The notes: generated by a model not told the origin, from the sequence alone. Positions 20,338 through 31,434 are shown, numbered from the stretch's first letter. The stretch is DNA of 64,000 bases from Chaetoderma sp. LZ-2023a (GCA_034401795.1 CM067359.1:140009923-140073922); one strand, 5' to 3'. Numbers and translations: made by a program.

Positions 20338-20439
20338 TGGCAATATCAAAAGTATTAGGGAGGTAAGTATACTCTTGAAGTGAAATAAACGAAATCTAGG
20401 ATTTCTTTTTTCACGAGAGAGTTGATACTTACCTCCCTA
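20338..20439. repeat. E1 internal complementary region (ICR)
   Basis: 'agtattagggaggtaagtat' to 'gaagtgaaa' is the inverse of the left end. 'taaacgaaatctagg' to 'acctcccta' is the inverse of the right end. The join is at 20385|20386, so this is the reverse complement of the two ends placed head to tail (CGTTTA|TTTCAC). In the DIRS replication model the ICR aligns the ends for circle formation. Confidence 0.95.
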
Positions 20440-20523
20440 GATACGGACCCGGCCTCTCCACCCCACAGAGGCTCGGTCTTCAGGCTCTTAATAGTTGCAT
20501 GTGTGTCAGCCAATAATCTAGTC

Positions 20524-20684
20524 AGAGGAAGTGCTAGTCTGCGCATGCGCGGTGGTGGGGCTGGCATCCGCCAGACTACGCTCTGACTCCCTGCCCAGTA
20601 GGGGCACCTAACTGTTTTAATCTGAGTGTTTATTGAGTGAAAGCCAATATTTAGCAATATCAAAAGTATTAGGGAGGTAAGTAT
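20524..20684. repeat. E1 right inverted terminal repeat (161 bp)
   Basis: Inverse of 13685-13845. It is followed by 39 bases unique to the right end (20685-20723). Confidence 0.95.
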
Positions 20685-20723
20685 CAACTCTCTCGTGAAA
20701 AAAGAAATCCTAGATTTCGTTTA

Positions 20724-21029
20724 GACCACAGCCCCGAAGGGCTTCACCAAAGTGGTTCTTGCCATGACTTCTTATCTTCGCAGGAGAAACATAGCTGTTC
20801 ATACTTACATAGACGACTGGCTGCTGAAGGCGGGGAATCCAGTCACTGCGCAACAATCTTCAGGTAGTCCTAGCTTTACTAAAGGACCTAGGATGGATTG
20901 TGAATCTAGAGAAATCAGAATTGACTCCATCCCAGGCCTTTCCGGCAGAGTCAAGAGTTTGCTTGCAGTTCTGGAGTCAATTTCTCTACGAGCCTATCTG
21001 ACGGCACGTCAATTTCTCAGAATACTTGG
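20724..21029 (+). pseudogene. D0 reverse transcriptase, middle part, between E1 and E2
   Basis: 306 bp of the old element D0. It resumes in frame with TTAPKGFTKVVLAMTSYLRR and YIDDWLLKAG, the catalytic YIDD box, then runs with a frameshift to FLRILG where E2 starts. The two flanks match D0, not family A. This proves that E1 and E2 are separate insertions into one host copy. Confidence 0.9.
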
Positions 21030-21044
21030 TTTCACTTCAAGAGT

Positions 21045-21205
21045 ATACTTACCTCCCTAATACTTTAGATATTGCTAAATATTGGCTTTCACTCAATAAA
21101 CACTCAGATTAAAACAGTTAGGTGCCCCTACTGGGCAGGGAGTCAGAGCGTAGTCTGGCGGATGCCAGCCCCACCACCGCGCATGCGCAGACTAGCACTT
21201 CCTCT
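21045..21205. repeat. E2 left inverted terminal repeat
   Basis: Inverse of 27885-28045. It contains the GGTGCCCCTACTGGGCAGG core. Confidence 0.95.
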
Positions 21206-21323
21206 TTGCTAGATTATTGGCAGAGAGATCACACATGTTTTTTTTGTGCAAAAGCTTTTCCTTGCTCTTAAACTGTTTTCATAACTTGGTTGTGTTATTT
21301 TGGAGTGATAGTCACTGATTAGG

Positions 21324-21374
21324 ATGGCAGGAAGGATCACTTCGCCAAAGGGGGACCTAGGACCTTTGAATCAG
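21324..21374 (+). CDS. E2 ORF1, candidate exon 1
   Basis: Same 17-codon reading as E1 (MAGRITSPKGDLGPLNQ) with donor CAG|GTGACT at 21375. It would join in phase 0 to 22134 after TTTCAG, removing a 759-nt intron. Confidence 0.65.
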
Positions 21375-22133
21375 GTGACTTCTAGTAAAATTAGCGAGTT
21401 TTCTTTCCCGGTGTATTGTGTTTCCGGGACTCGCGTTTACCGTGATAAGCGCCTTGGTTAGTTGGTTTATGTCAACTCGGTGCTACCTAAGGCTAATTTC
21501 TCTTTCTGTTTATGTCCACAGGTCTGTATGACGCTAGGTGGTGGCATCACAGCAGCAGAGAGTTAGTTTTCTCTCCACCATGGTTCCATTTCCTACTAAC
21601 ACTGTTAGGTTATCTAACCAAATGATTTATGTCCAGTGAGTTGGAGGCCTAGTATAAAGGTCTTCTCGCTTTGCCCTCTTGATCCAATTCCTTCCCCATG
21701 AGGTGGAGAGAGTTAAGAGGCGTGCAGGTGGTGGAGTACTCCGGTTCGTCACGTTGGATGGTTTGTCTATACAAGGTGTCAGGTATCTAGTTATTGATAA
21801 TGTGGTGATGTTAATTATAGTAAGCAAAGGGAGATAATTAACATTTTTGCCAGAAAAGAGTTATCTATGTGTATCTGATGGTTGTGTAGTCGACGTATCC
21901 ATTCAGCATACAATTCGTCCTCGCACTTGGATGTTTGTTGGGATCGATTTTTTCCTGTCACGGGATTAATGACGTCATAATCAGCCTGGCTATGTATTTA
22001 TCAGCAATTCAAGTTGCAATGCTGGTTTCTGATGTATATTGATCTTTATGATCGTTTTCCTTCTCTTTGAGTTGGTTTGAGTGTCTAAGCTTAACTAGTT
22101 TGCTCATACTCCTCGTCCTTTGCCCTGTTTCAG

Positions 22134-23879
22134 GGACCGGGTTGCGCGTCCTGTGGACGATTTCTGCATGATAAGTTCTTGCCTCATCTTTGCTATCAAT
22201 GTAGCCCTTGTGGTCCCTCGGGTAATTGTGAGATATGTAAGCACTGGGGGGGCGAGTTAATGTCCGAATTCTTGTGCTTGCAGGCGACGGACAAGGTGGT
22301 AGAGGAGGAGAAGAAGAAGAAGCGGAAACGAGAGGTTGTAAGTAGGAAGGGTAAGGGGAAGGCCTCGTCCGCGGTGGATATGGAGGCCTTCCGGACCGAG
22401 ATGTTGGGAGAGATGAAGAGGACAATAAAGGATTTGGTTCCAGAGTTGCTTCGTGGCATGCTTCCTGGACCAAATCCTTTACTGTCCTCATCATCGGCTT
22501 CGGAGCAGGTAATCCCCGCCTCTGGATCGGTTTTCCTTAGACCGCTTCCGTTGTTCGACGATTCAGAGGTGGCCCCATTAGAGGGGGCGTTCCACGACCC
22601 TGGCAGCAGGCTTATTGCCGCGCCGATAGGGGACCGTGGACGGTTGTCGCTGGAACCCGCGGGCTGCTTATCAGTCCAGGGGTATCCGCACGCCGCGGTG
22701 GCCAGTACCTCCTATGGCACCGTTCCTGGTCAGCCCGGGTTAGCTCTCTTTGCTGACCCGGGGTCTAATCTTTCTGACCAGGGTGATGAGGATTACCTGC
22801 TAGGGTCGCCGTCTGACGACGTGGACATGGATGAAGACGTTTGTGCACCCCTCACGGGGAATACAGGCGGCTTCTTCCACGGTTTTACTCACCCTGGAGT
22901 AGAGTCCGCGGCTCAGGTGGTGGCCCAGGGCGCTGCTGATGGCCAGCGGTACCGCATACCTCGGCTTGCCGAGGGTGTTGCTGGTGCTGGCCGGGCCCGT
23001 GGTGGGGCGGTATGTGCCCCGCGCTCTGCCACGGCGCCTGCTCCTGGTCAAACCAGTGATATTGTCATGCCGGTGCTGTCAGGCCCGCATGTTTTCCCTG
23101 GCTTGCCAGGTGTATCAGCGTACCCGCCGTCAAGCTCTGCTGCTTGCGCTCAGGAGGAAGACGAAGGCCCCCGTCTTGTAGAGCGCTCGCAGTTAGCCAC
23201 GGAGGAGGATTGGTCTGACGCTTGCCAGTGGTTGGTGAGCGTTAGGCCTGATCTGCCCGTGGAGCAGTCGGCTAGCCAGCGTGACCACAGGCCGTGGTTA
23301 GCTGGGAAACCGACTGCTAACGCTATGCCTTCTCTGCCGCTGGCGGAGCATGTCGTTGACATGTTCGAGGCGGCGGAGTCATCCATTAAGTCGAGTGGAC
23401 GTCTCGCGAAGGCCCCTCGCGAGGTGGCCATGCGTTGTCGCATCGTGCCCCTGGATTACCAGCGGTACGGTGTGGTACCCAAGCCCAGCGTGGATGACCG
23501 CACGGCTTTGGGTGAGGATGCGCGGCCAGGCTCCCGTTCTGACACGGGGGTTTTGTGCTCGAACGCGTTGCGTTCGGCGAATACCGCGTTGCGTGATGCG
23601 GAGGAGAGTGGGAGGGCTTCGATTGCCGCTCTGTCCCACGTCTCCCAGCTGTTACAGGGGGTAGTAACGGCATCCGCGTCGCGCCAGCCAAGTCCGGTCA
23701 CGGTCCAGCGAGCCATCCAGGATGGTATTAACCTGGCGCTGGACTGTATGACTCGGGCGGTGACCAGGAGTGTCCGGGCAAGACGCACGTTTGCCATGGA
23801 CAATCTGTGCCCGTCTCAGGACCTGTACAATAGGCTACTGCGTACGCCTATGACGGGTCCTGGTTTTTTTTGGAGGTGA
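22134..23879 (+). pseudogene. E2 ORF1 (gag-like), truncated by frameshift
   Basis: Nearly identical to E1 ORF1 through the Cys/His cluster and the conserved LNLALD-type block. A run of eight T at about 23865-23872 replaces the 'tctttttgg' of the other copies; the frame then stops at 23879, directly after TGPGFFWR. The remaining part (HLQETV to the Arg/Gly tail) is still readable in another frame to 24193. It also lacks three bases at about 24027 compared with E1, E3 and E5. The lesion removes roughly the last 100 residues. Confidence 0.85.
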
Positions 23880-24062
23880 GGGATGTCGACACCTCCAGGA
23901 GACGGTCACCCTGGTGAATAACCAGAGGGCGCTGCGCGAGCAGTTTGAGGTGCTGCGTCGTGCTAACGTTCGCGCCGCGCCCCCTGCGTATCATCCCCTG
24001 CAGGCTCGAGGTGGTGCTGGCCAAGTCAGGCCAGCCACCGTCGCAGCGTCGGCCTCGGCCGC

Positions 24063-26327
24063 GTGCGATTCGGCCAGCAGCGAGGGGGGTGCAGGTTCCT
24101 CAGGCGCCGTCAGCCAGGCAGCCGCCCGCGCACCGAGGTGCGCGCGGGGCGGGGCGGGGCGCGCGAGAATCTGGGCGTGGTTATCGGTCCTGACGGGACG
24201 GTTACCGCGGTAAGAACCACTCCGGTGTTTATGGCGACGGGGACAGTGCCGCTCTTGCATGCCTCGTGTCCACCTCTGTCCCTAGGTGGACCGGTGGGAG
24301 GCCGGCTAGCCGACCACATGCAAGAGTGGGAACGGTTAACTCAGGACCGTTTAGTCTTGCGATGGCTTTCCGTCGGGTATCATCCAGAGTGGATGACAGG
24401 CCCGCCGTCGCGACTGTCTCTAGTGCCAGTCTGGACTCCCATTCCGAGAGATCCAGAGCAAAGGTTGTGTATCGAGGAGGAGATAGATTCCCTCGTACAA
24501 AAGGGAGCTATTCAGCCGGCACAAAGGTGTCCGGGCTTCTATTCAACCCTGTTCTTAGTAACAAAACGCACCGGAGGGTGGAGACCGATTCTCAACCTCA
24601 AGCCATTGAACAAGTTCATCGAGACGCCCAGTTTCAAGATGGAAACGGTGCGCTCGGTGTTGGCGGGGTTGGAGAGGGGGATGTGGACGGCGTCGATAGA
24701 TTTGAAGGACGCTTATTTCCACATCCCCGTCCACGGGAGTTTCTGTCGCTTCCTGAGATTTGCATTCCAGGGCAGACAGTGGGAATTCAGGGTGTTGCCC
24801 TTCGGAATTTCCACGGCTCCTCGGGTTTTCACCCGTGTGGTTCTTGCGATCACAGCATACCTCCGCAGGAGAAGCATAGCAGTCCACACGTACATAGACG
24901 ACTGGCTGTTAAAGGCACACGACAAGGAAGCTTTATCGGCCAATCTGGTGATTGTTTTGAAAACTCTCTCGGATTTGGGCTGGATGATAAATTTTCCGAA
25001 ATCAGAGCTGACTCCATCCCAGAGGTTTGTTTACCTGGGAATGTTCTTCGATCTGGAGACGGGATATGTTTATCCTACTCAGGAGAGAGTGCAGAAACTC
25101 ATCTCGTTAATTCAGTCAGTGTGCGACAGTCGTCATGTCCTGGCACGGGTTTACTTGAGAATGCTGGGGTTGATGGTTTCTTTGGAACCAGTCATTCCTC
25201 AGGCCGCCTTACGCAGGCGGCCGATCCAGTTGTTTCTCATGACACAATGGACCCAGAGTACAGGTTCGCTGGACTCGAACGTGTCAGTGTTGGCGCCTCT
25301 GATTCACCACCTGCTATGGTCGTTGCTCACAGAGAATCTCTTGGTGGGGGTTATGCTGACCCCTCCCCACCCTCAGGTGACTGTGTATACAGATGCATCG
25401 ATGGAGGGCTGGGGGGCTTGCCTGGAAGAGTCCACGATATCAGGGCTTTGGAATCTGGAACAGTCAAAGGAACATATAAATCTACTGGAGCTAAGAGCAA
25501 TAGTCCTGGGCCTGGAACATTTCTTACAGAAAGTTCAGGGCAAGATTGTTCTTATTCGTTCAGACAACTCAACAGTTGTGACTTACATAAACCGCCAGGG
25601 CGGAACGAAGTCGCCCAGTCTCTGTATGATGACATGGAGACTGCTTTGTTGGTGTCTGGATCACCAGATTACCTTGAAAGCAGTTCATATTCCGGGAAGG
25701 TTAAACCTGCTAGCAGACTCATTGAGCCGAAGGATGAGTGTTTTACCCACGGAATGGCAACTAAGTCAATGTGTGGCGGATCGTCTGTTCGACCATTGGG
25801 GGAAACCCAACATCGATTTGTTCGCAACGAAGAAGAATGCGAAGATGACGACGTACGTCTCTCCGATTCCGGATCCAAGCGCTTTCGCAACAGATGCGTT
25901 AGCTATCAGCTGGGGGAGAATGTATGCATACGCATTCCCTCCAGCAATCCTGATTCCAAAAATTCTTCAGAAAATCAGACAAGAGGAATGCCAAGTGCTT
26001 CTGATCGCCCCGGATTGGCCAAGCCGATCATGGTATACGGATCTGCTGGACCTTCTGGTCTGCAATCTGGTTCCTCTGCCTCTGATGGACGATATTATCT
26101 TCCAGGGCAAGGTCCTTCACAACAATCCGTCAATGTTCAGATTGACTGCGTGGATGTTGTCAAGGAATCTAGAATTAAGGAGGGCTTTTCTGAGCAAGCA
26201 GCCATGTTTATGGCCAAAGCCAGGAGGGGGTCAACCTCCAGAGCATATAATTATAAAATCAACAGATTTGCAGAATGGTGCTCAAAAAGATGTATTGATC
26301 CAATGGATTATTCATCTATCCAAGTAG
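24063..26327 (+). CDS. E2 ORF2: reverse transcriptase and RNase H
   Basis: 754 open codons with the same motifs as E1: IDLKDAYFHIPV, YIDDWLLKA, VYTDASMEGWGACLE, IRSDNSTVV and LNLLADSLSR. Differences from E1 are few, for example HIPV for HIPI, LLWSLL for LQWWLL, and an extra 3 nt near the stop giving IQWIIHLSK. No stop or frameshift is seen. Trp-to-Ser and Gln-to-Leu changes before the RNase H domain (about 25313-25322) hit residues shared by all other copies and may weaken it. Confidence 0.93.
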   Translation: MRFGQQRGGCRFLRRRQPGSRPRTEVRAGRGGARENLGVVIGPDGTVTAVRTTPVFMATGTVPLLHASCPPLSLGGPVGGRLADHMQEWERLTQDRLVLRWLSVGYHPEWMTGPPSRLSLVPVWTPIPRDPEQRLCIEEEIDSLVQKGAIQPAQRCPGFYSTLFLVTKRTGGWRPILNLKPLNKFIETPSFKMETVRSVLAGLERGMWTASIDLKDAYFHIPVHGSFCRFLRFAFQGRQWEFRVLPFGISTAPRVFTRVVLAITAYLRRRSIAVHTYIDDWLLKAHDKEALSANLVIVLKTLSDLGWMINFPKSELTPSQRFVYLGMFFDLETGYVYPTQERVQKLISLIQSVCDSRHVLARVYLRMLGLMVSLEPVIPQAALRRRPIQLFLMTQWTQSTGSLDSNVSVLAPLIHHLLWSLLTENLLVGVMLTPPHPQVTVYTDASMEGWGACLEESTISGLWNLEQSKEHINLLELRAIVLGLEHFLQKVQGKIVLIRSDNSTVVTYINRQGGTKSPSLCMMTWRLLCWCLDHQITLKAVHIPGRLNLLADSLSRRMSVLPTEWQLSQCVADRLFDHWGKPNIDLFATKKNAKMTTYVSPIPDPSAFATDALAISWGRMYAYAFPPAILIPKILQKIRQEECQVLLIAPDWPSRSWYTDLLDLLVCNLVPLPLMDDIIFQGKVLHNNPSMFRLTAWMLSRNLELRRAFLSKQPCLWPKPGGGQPPEHIIIKSTDLQNGAQKDVLIQWIIHLSK

Positions 26328-27166
26328 TAGCTGATTTCCTCTGTCACCTCTATGATGCCTATAGCCTCAAGCCTAACTCTATTGCTGGTTATAAGTCAGC
26401 ATTAATGTCTGTTATTCCTTGCTTGGCTAAGAGGGGAAGTGATGAAGTAAATACATTAAATGTATTAATTAAAGGCATGGGCAATCTAAGACCAAGGAAT
26501 CCACCGGTGATTCCGTCTTGGAGTTTATCGCTAGTGCTTCAAGTACTAGGTGATAAGCCTTTTGAACCACTTAGTTCCATTTCTATGAAACTATTAACAC
26601 TGAAGACTGTGTTTTTAATTGCTGCGGCCTCGGCTAGGTGTAGGAGTGAAATTCATGCCTTATCAGCCGAGGATGACCGTTTTGTGGTTTCAGGGGAAGG
26701 CCTTAAGCTGCTACCTAGGATTAATTTCTTGGCTAAAAATCAGTCGTTGAAATATCCAGGTCAACCTATTATTTTGCCTGCTTTAACTAGATATGATCCT
26801 ACTTCTAAAGCATGGTGTCCTGTCCGGGCGCTTTGCCGGTACAAGCAACGTACGGCGGAGTGGCGCACCGATCAGTCAGCGTTATGGTTGTCATATATTG
26901 AACCCCATGGCAGGGCTTCTAAGGACACCATTTCCAGGTGGATTGTAGAATGCATTCAGTTTTGCCATAAATCCGCCACCGGGAAGCAGGTTGACGTGGC
27001 CAAGGCTCACAGTGTCCGCGGCGTAGTGACATCCACTGCCCTATTTAATGGGGTCCCTGTGGATGATATTATGTCGGTGGCTCAGTGGCACTGTGAGTCA
27101 AGTTTTACAGACCATTATCTCCGTGACACCTCTAATCCTCTCGCCTTGTCGATTTTGAAAAAATAA
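26156..27166 (+). CDS. E2 tyrosine recombinase, catalytic Arg replaced by Cys
   Basis: Full-length open frame, but the box that reads SARRRSEIHAL in E1, E3, E5 and D4 reads SARCRSEIHAL here (codon TGT at 26639-26641). By alignment with the R-x-S-E box of tyrosine recombinases this is the first catalytic Arg. The change CGT to TGT is a C-to-T at a CpG, typical of decay by deamination of methyl-cytosine. The HxxR box and the Tyr in FTDHYLRD remain. The enzyme is probably inactive; this is inferred. Confidence 0.9.
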   Translation, partial: VVKESRIKEGFSEQAAMFMAKARRGSTSRAYNYKINRFAEWCSKRCIDPMDYSSIQVVADFLCHLYDAYSLKPNSIAGYKSALMSVIPCLAKRGSDEVNTLNVLIKGMGNLRPRNPPVIPSWSLSLVLQVLGDKPFEPLSSISMKLLTLKTVFLIAAASARCRSEIHALSAEDDRFVVSGEGLKLLPRINFLAKNQSLKYPGQPIILPALTRYDPTSKAWCPVRALCRYKQRTAEWRTDQSALWLSYIEPHGRASKDTISRWIVECIQFCHKSATGKQVDVAKAHSVRGVVTSTALFNGVPVDDIMSVAQWHCESSFTDHYLRDTSNPLALSILKK

Positions 27167-27200
27167 CTCGGTTTATATTTTTTGAGGAGGTTTTTCCTCA

Positions 27201-27699
27201 TTGCTTATATATTTCACAATTAATTTATGGAAACACCCACTTTTTTGGGCCTGCATCAGTCTTCACCAATGGGAAGATGATGTCAGCAGCCATTTCAACA
27301 AGGTCAGTCTTGTTCATGTGTTGTCCGTTGTTGATTGCATTGTCACGTTACCCGTTATTAATATGGTGATGGTTTGTGTATTTGTGTGGTTCATTGTTGA
27401 GAGTTTACGAAAATGGAGCTTTTTCGTCTCTGTCCTGTAGTACATGGCACTTGTACGTAGAGAGCGTATAGGACATTGAGGTCAGTCGACTCTTCCTCCC
27501 AGGAAGGAGGGGGGGGGGGGAGCGCATATGACATTCGGTCATCTCTCATACATCGGTGGTGTTATCCGATGGTTAGTCAAATCCTGACTGTTTTTCGTAC
27601 AGTTTCAGAAGTTTAAGTGCCTTAAACGCAGAAAAGCGTATAGGGATGAGCTGGTCTTTTGACCTCGCCTCCCTCCCGCCAGATTCACTTTCGAATTCT
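27201..27699. other. E2 3' untranslated region
   Basis: Conserved non-coding sequence between the recombinase stop and the ICR. It matches 19842-20337 in E1 and 46897-47390 in E3 and contains a G run at 27508-27520 whose length differs between copies. No protein-coding signal stands out. Confidence 0.7.
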
Positions 27700-27800
27700 G
27701 GCAATATCAAAAGTATTAGGGAGGTAAGTATACTCTTGAAGTGAAATAAACGAAATCTAGGATTTCTTTTTTCACGAGAGAGTTGATACTTACCTCCCTA
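27700..27800. repeat. E2 internal complementary region (ICR)
   Basis: Same structure as in E1: inverse of the left end followed by inverse of the right end, with the join inside 'gtgaaataaacg'. Confidence 0.95.
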
Positions 27801-27884
27801 GATACGGACCCGGCCTCTCCACCCCACAGAGGCTCGGTCTTCAGGCTCTTAATAGTTGCATGTGTGTCAGCCAATGATCTAGTC

Positions 27885-28045
27885 AGAGGAAGTGCTAGTC
27901 TGCGCATGCGCGGTGGTGGGGCTGGCATCCGCCAGACTACGCTCTGACTCCCTGCCCAGTAGGGGCACCTAACTGTTTTAATCTGAGTGTTTATTGAGTG
28001 AAAGCCAATATTTAGCAATATCTAAAGTATTAGGGAGGTAAGTAT
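27885..28045. repeat. E2 right inverted terminal repeat
   Basis: Inverse of 21045-21205. 40 bases of unique right end follow. Confidence 0.95.
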
Positions 28046-28085
28046 CAACTCTCTCGTGAAAAAATGAAATCCTAGATTTCGTTTA

Positions 28086-29312
28086 TTTGCTAGTATCTCT
28101 GGAGAAGGTGGTACCTTATGCAGCACTCAGACACAGGCCGATTCAGATGTATTTGATGTCATTCTGCTCCCGTTATCTCTGAGGACTCCAGTAAAAGAAC
28201 CATTGATATTCCATCTTCATTGGTGGTTATCAGAACAGAATCTCCTGCGAGGTGTTGCTCTACAACCTCCTCAACCGCAGATGTCCATCTTCACAGATGC
28301 ATCGACGATGGGTTGGGGAGCAGTATTGGACGATCTGTCAGTGTCAGGGGAATGGGATTTGACCAATGCGCAGAAACATATAAATGTTCTCGAATTATTA
28401 GCGGTGGCATGAGCACTTCGAAAATTCGAGAGCTTAATCCGAGACAAGATTGTCCTAATAAGGACAGACAACTCCACAGTGGTGTCTTATCTGAACCGCC
28501 AAGGTGGGACAAGGTCACCGGAGTTGTGCATGATGATATGGAACCTTCTGCTGTGGTGCCAAGAGAGGAATGTTATTCGGGCAGCACACATTCCAGGAAG
28601 ATTGAACATCCTAGCGGATGCTCTCAGTCGAAGGACGGTTTGTCGTCTGACGGAATGGCAGCTCAACCAGTCGGTAGCTGAGGTTCTATTCAAACATTGG
28701 GGCAAGCCAAATGTGGATCTATTTGCGATGAAAGGAAAAGCAAAGATGGTCACATAAGTGTCACTGATCCCGGACCCACTAGCTCTAGCAGTAGATGCGC
28801 TGGCGATAAGTTGGAAAGGAATGTAGGCGTATGCGTATCCTCCAACGATTCTCATCCCAAAGGTTCTGGCAAAGATAAGAGAGGGCATTTTCAAAGTACT
28901 ACTGATTGTCCCTCATTGGCCAGCTTGATCATGGTTTACGGATCTGCTGGACCTTTTGGTCTGCAATCCAATCCCTCTTCCAGACAGAAGGGATCTGATT
29001 TTTCAGAGCACGGGTCTGTCTCCACGACAGACCGGAGATGTTCCAATTGACTGCATGGATGTTATCAAGCAGCGAGCAGTTGAGGGTGGCTTTTCTGAGC
29101 AAGCAGCGAAATTTGTCGCTACAGCCAGAATAGGGTCAACCACCAGAATATAATTATAGAATCAACAAATTTGCAGAATGGTGCAAGAGAAGAGATATTA
29201 ATCCCTTTTCTGCAAACTTGTACCTTCAACCCTAGCAGCATATAAGTCTGCATTAGCTTCAGTCGTTCCCAGTCTGGCCTTAGTTGGAGTGGGGAACGAC
29301 ACCTTGAATGAA
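28086..29312 (+). pseudogene. D0 RNase H and start of tyrosine recombinase
   Basis: Continues D0 after E2. Readable pieces are HRPIQMYLMSF, then LHWWLSEQNLLRGVALQPP and FTDASTMGWGAVLDD (first RNase H Asp), NVLELLAVA, then in other frames VSYLNRQGG and HIPGRLNILADALSR. The next block keeps NVDLFAMKGKAKM. The recombinase begins near 29065 with VEGGFSEQAAKFVATARIGS and stops reading near 29150. The block ends at GNDTLN, where the Penelope element is inserted. Many stops and frameshifts are present. Confidence 0.85.
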
Positions 29313-31434
29313 TGATGACCCACCGGAAGTGGAAGCAGTTCTCGCGCATGCGTACGACTTCACTTTTGACAAATCAAAAACAACACAAATCAATAAGTTT
29401 GAGAAGTTCCGTGCCCGTAAAAAGTTAGAAGAAACGCGTAAAGATGAAAATCTCTGCAAGATCGACACAGACTGGTGGGTTCTTAACGTCAGTAGCCATA
29501 ATATCACTGAAAATGAGCGCAACATTCTTTGCAGAGGTTTAAATTTCACGGTTTCCTCCAACTCCATCCCTGTGGAAGAAATTATTGCCTGCACTGAGAG
29601 CGCTTGCCAACATCTTGTTAACTCACAGGCAGACAGCCTTAGAAGCTAAGTGACAAAAACTGTAACCAAATTCAACAAAAGACCAAATAGGAGAAGCAAC
29701 ATTACAACTGAAGAACGTACATGTAGGGCTGTACAACATCTGAAACAAAATGACTCCATCCAAATTTTGCCAGCCGACAAGGGGAGATGCACAGTGATAA
29801 TGAACAATGATGACTACCAAGTCAAAGTCAGTGCCCTTCTTTCAGACCACCACACATACTCAAAATTATCTTATGACCCAACCAACCAGTACAAAAACTG
29901 CCTGCTAAAACTACGCACAAACTGGAAAAGCCAGAATATCATCGACCAATCCCTATGCTTCAAACTCTACCCCAGAACTGACATTGTCCCAAGATTCTAT
30001 GGACTCCCCAAAATCTACAAGACGAACATTCCTCTGAGACCTATCGTTGCCAGCATTGGATGCATCACATATCAAGCCTCGAAATATCTCACATATCCTG
30101 AAATCACTAGTTGGCCACTCAGAGCACCACATCAAAAACAGCAACTATTTCGCCACCAAAATCCAGTCACTTGAAGTCCCTCCCATACACAAACTAGCTT
30201 CTTTCGACGTATCTTCACTCTTCACCAGCATCCCAGTGGACAAGGCTCTTCCAGTCATCCAGAGAGTTGTGGACCTAGGCCCTACATTGAAAGACCGGAC
30301 CAGCCTCTCACCAACCCAGATTATCAGTCTCTTGAAGATCGTGTTAGACACCACCTATTTCGTTCAGAATGGCTACTTCTACCACCAAATTCATGGAGTA
30401 GCTATGGGCTCATCAGTGTCGCCAGTGATTACAAATCTTTATATGGAATCCTTCGAGCAACAAGCACTTAGCACAGCCACAGACCCCCCCCCCCCCCAAA
30501 TTTCTGGTACAGGTATGCGGATGACACGTTCACATGCCTGCACCACTACAACATCCAACCTTTCACTGATCACCTCAACAGTATCGACCAATGCATCCAA
30601 TTCACCAGCGAAGTCGAAGAAGATGGCCAGATTGCCTTACTGGACGTCTTGGTACATGTCAGTGATTCCGGAACTACGAAATTTACAGTGTACAGAAAAC
30701 CCACACACACAGATCAATATCTAAATTTTCACTCTAATCACCATTTGGAACACAAAAGGTCAGTCGGCAGAACTCTATTTCACCGCGCAGACTCCATCAT
30801 CTCAGAAACATCAGTCAAAAAAGAAGAACATCACATCCAACAGTCTCTCTTAGCCAACAGTTACACTTCGTGGATGATAAAACCGCCTCCCCCACCTCGT
30901 AATAAACAGCCAGATGTCGAAAAACTTCCACTAGTCGGACTTCCGTACATCCAAGGCCTATCAGAACACCTTGGCAGCCTCTTCAGACAACACCACATCA
31001 AAACTTACCACAAGCCTGTCAACACCTTAAGATCACAATTAGTAAGACCCAAAGATAAACTGACCACAGGTGAACGCTCTGGAGTCATCTACAAGATCGA
31101 ATGTGACCAATGTGAGGGTACATACATGTATATAGACGAAACCAAAAGGTCGAGTCAAAGAACATCTTAAAATCAATTCCAACTCGGCTGTGGCAGAACA
31201 CACAGAATCCACTGGCTACGTCATCCCCGCCTGCAGTGCCTCGGTCATCAACATCGAGACCAACTTATTTAAATGGAAAGTTAGAGGCCATAGAAATCTA
31301 CAAGCATCAACCAACCATGAACCGAGACGAGGGCTACCGTATATCAGCAGTCTACCAATCCATGCTGTCACATGACTCCACAAGAACTGACCAAAGTGAC
31401 GTTGCCAGCGACCATCAGTTAGTGCTAAAGAAGT
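29313..31434 (+). pseudogene. Penelope-like reverse transcriptase / GIY-YIG-like ORF, broken
   Basis: The N-terminal part (WWVLNVSSHNITENERNI, GLNFTVSSNSIPVEEIIA) is typical of Penelope ORFs. Reverse transcriptase motifs follow: ILPADKGRCTVIMN, RFYGLPKIYK, FDVSSLFTSIPV, GVAMGSSVSPV and [10 protein letters not shown] with the YADD catalytic box at about 30511. Then come ALLDVLV and [11 protein letters not shown]. Near the C-terminus, [20 protein letters not shown] corresponds to the GIY-YIG endonuclease region but lacks a clean signature. Lesions are a TAA at 29647, frameshifts at about 30050-30090, at a run of C (about 30484-30497), and at about 31140. It cannot be functional. Confidence 0.88.

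Larger units (their letters stand above)
13670..20723 (+). mobile_element. DIRS retrotransposon E1 (family A), nearly complete, 7054 bp
   Basis: Starts TTTCACTTC at 13670 and ends ATTTCGTTTA at 20723. Both ends are fixed by the host: D0 reads GGTCT before and GACCACA after, which rejoin in frame to give the expected reverse transcriptase motif, without target duplication or loss. It contains inverted repeats, an ICR, ORF1 with a candidate intron, ORF2 (RT/RNase H) and a tyrosine recombinase. ORF1 has one frameshift near its end. ORF2 and the recombinase are open with all key motifs. E1 and E2 differ at only a few residues per ORF, so at least one of them is young. Confidence 0.97.
21030..28085 (+). 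mobile_element. DIRS retrotransposon E2 (family A), 7056 bp, defective
   Basis: Starts TTTCACTTC at 21030 and ends TTTCGTTTA at 28085. The D0 host reads CTTGG before and TTTGCTAG after, giving the uninterrupted host codons CTT GGT TTG CTA, again without target duplication. It is nearly identical to E1. ORF1 is cut by a T-run frameshift and the recombinase has lost a catalytic Arg. ORF2 is open. Confidence 0.97.

Noticed and set aside
13670..20723. Assignment to Ngaro or PAT elements
   Set aside because: Those groups have split direct repeats. Here the ends are inverted and the ICR is complementary to both ends.
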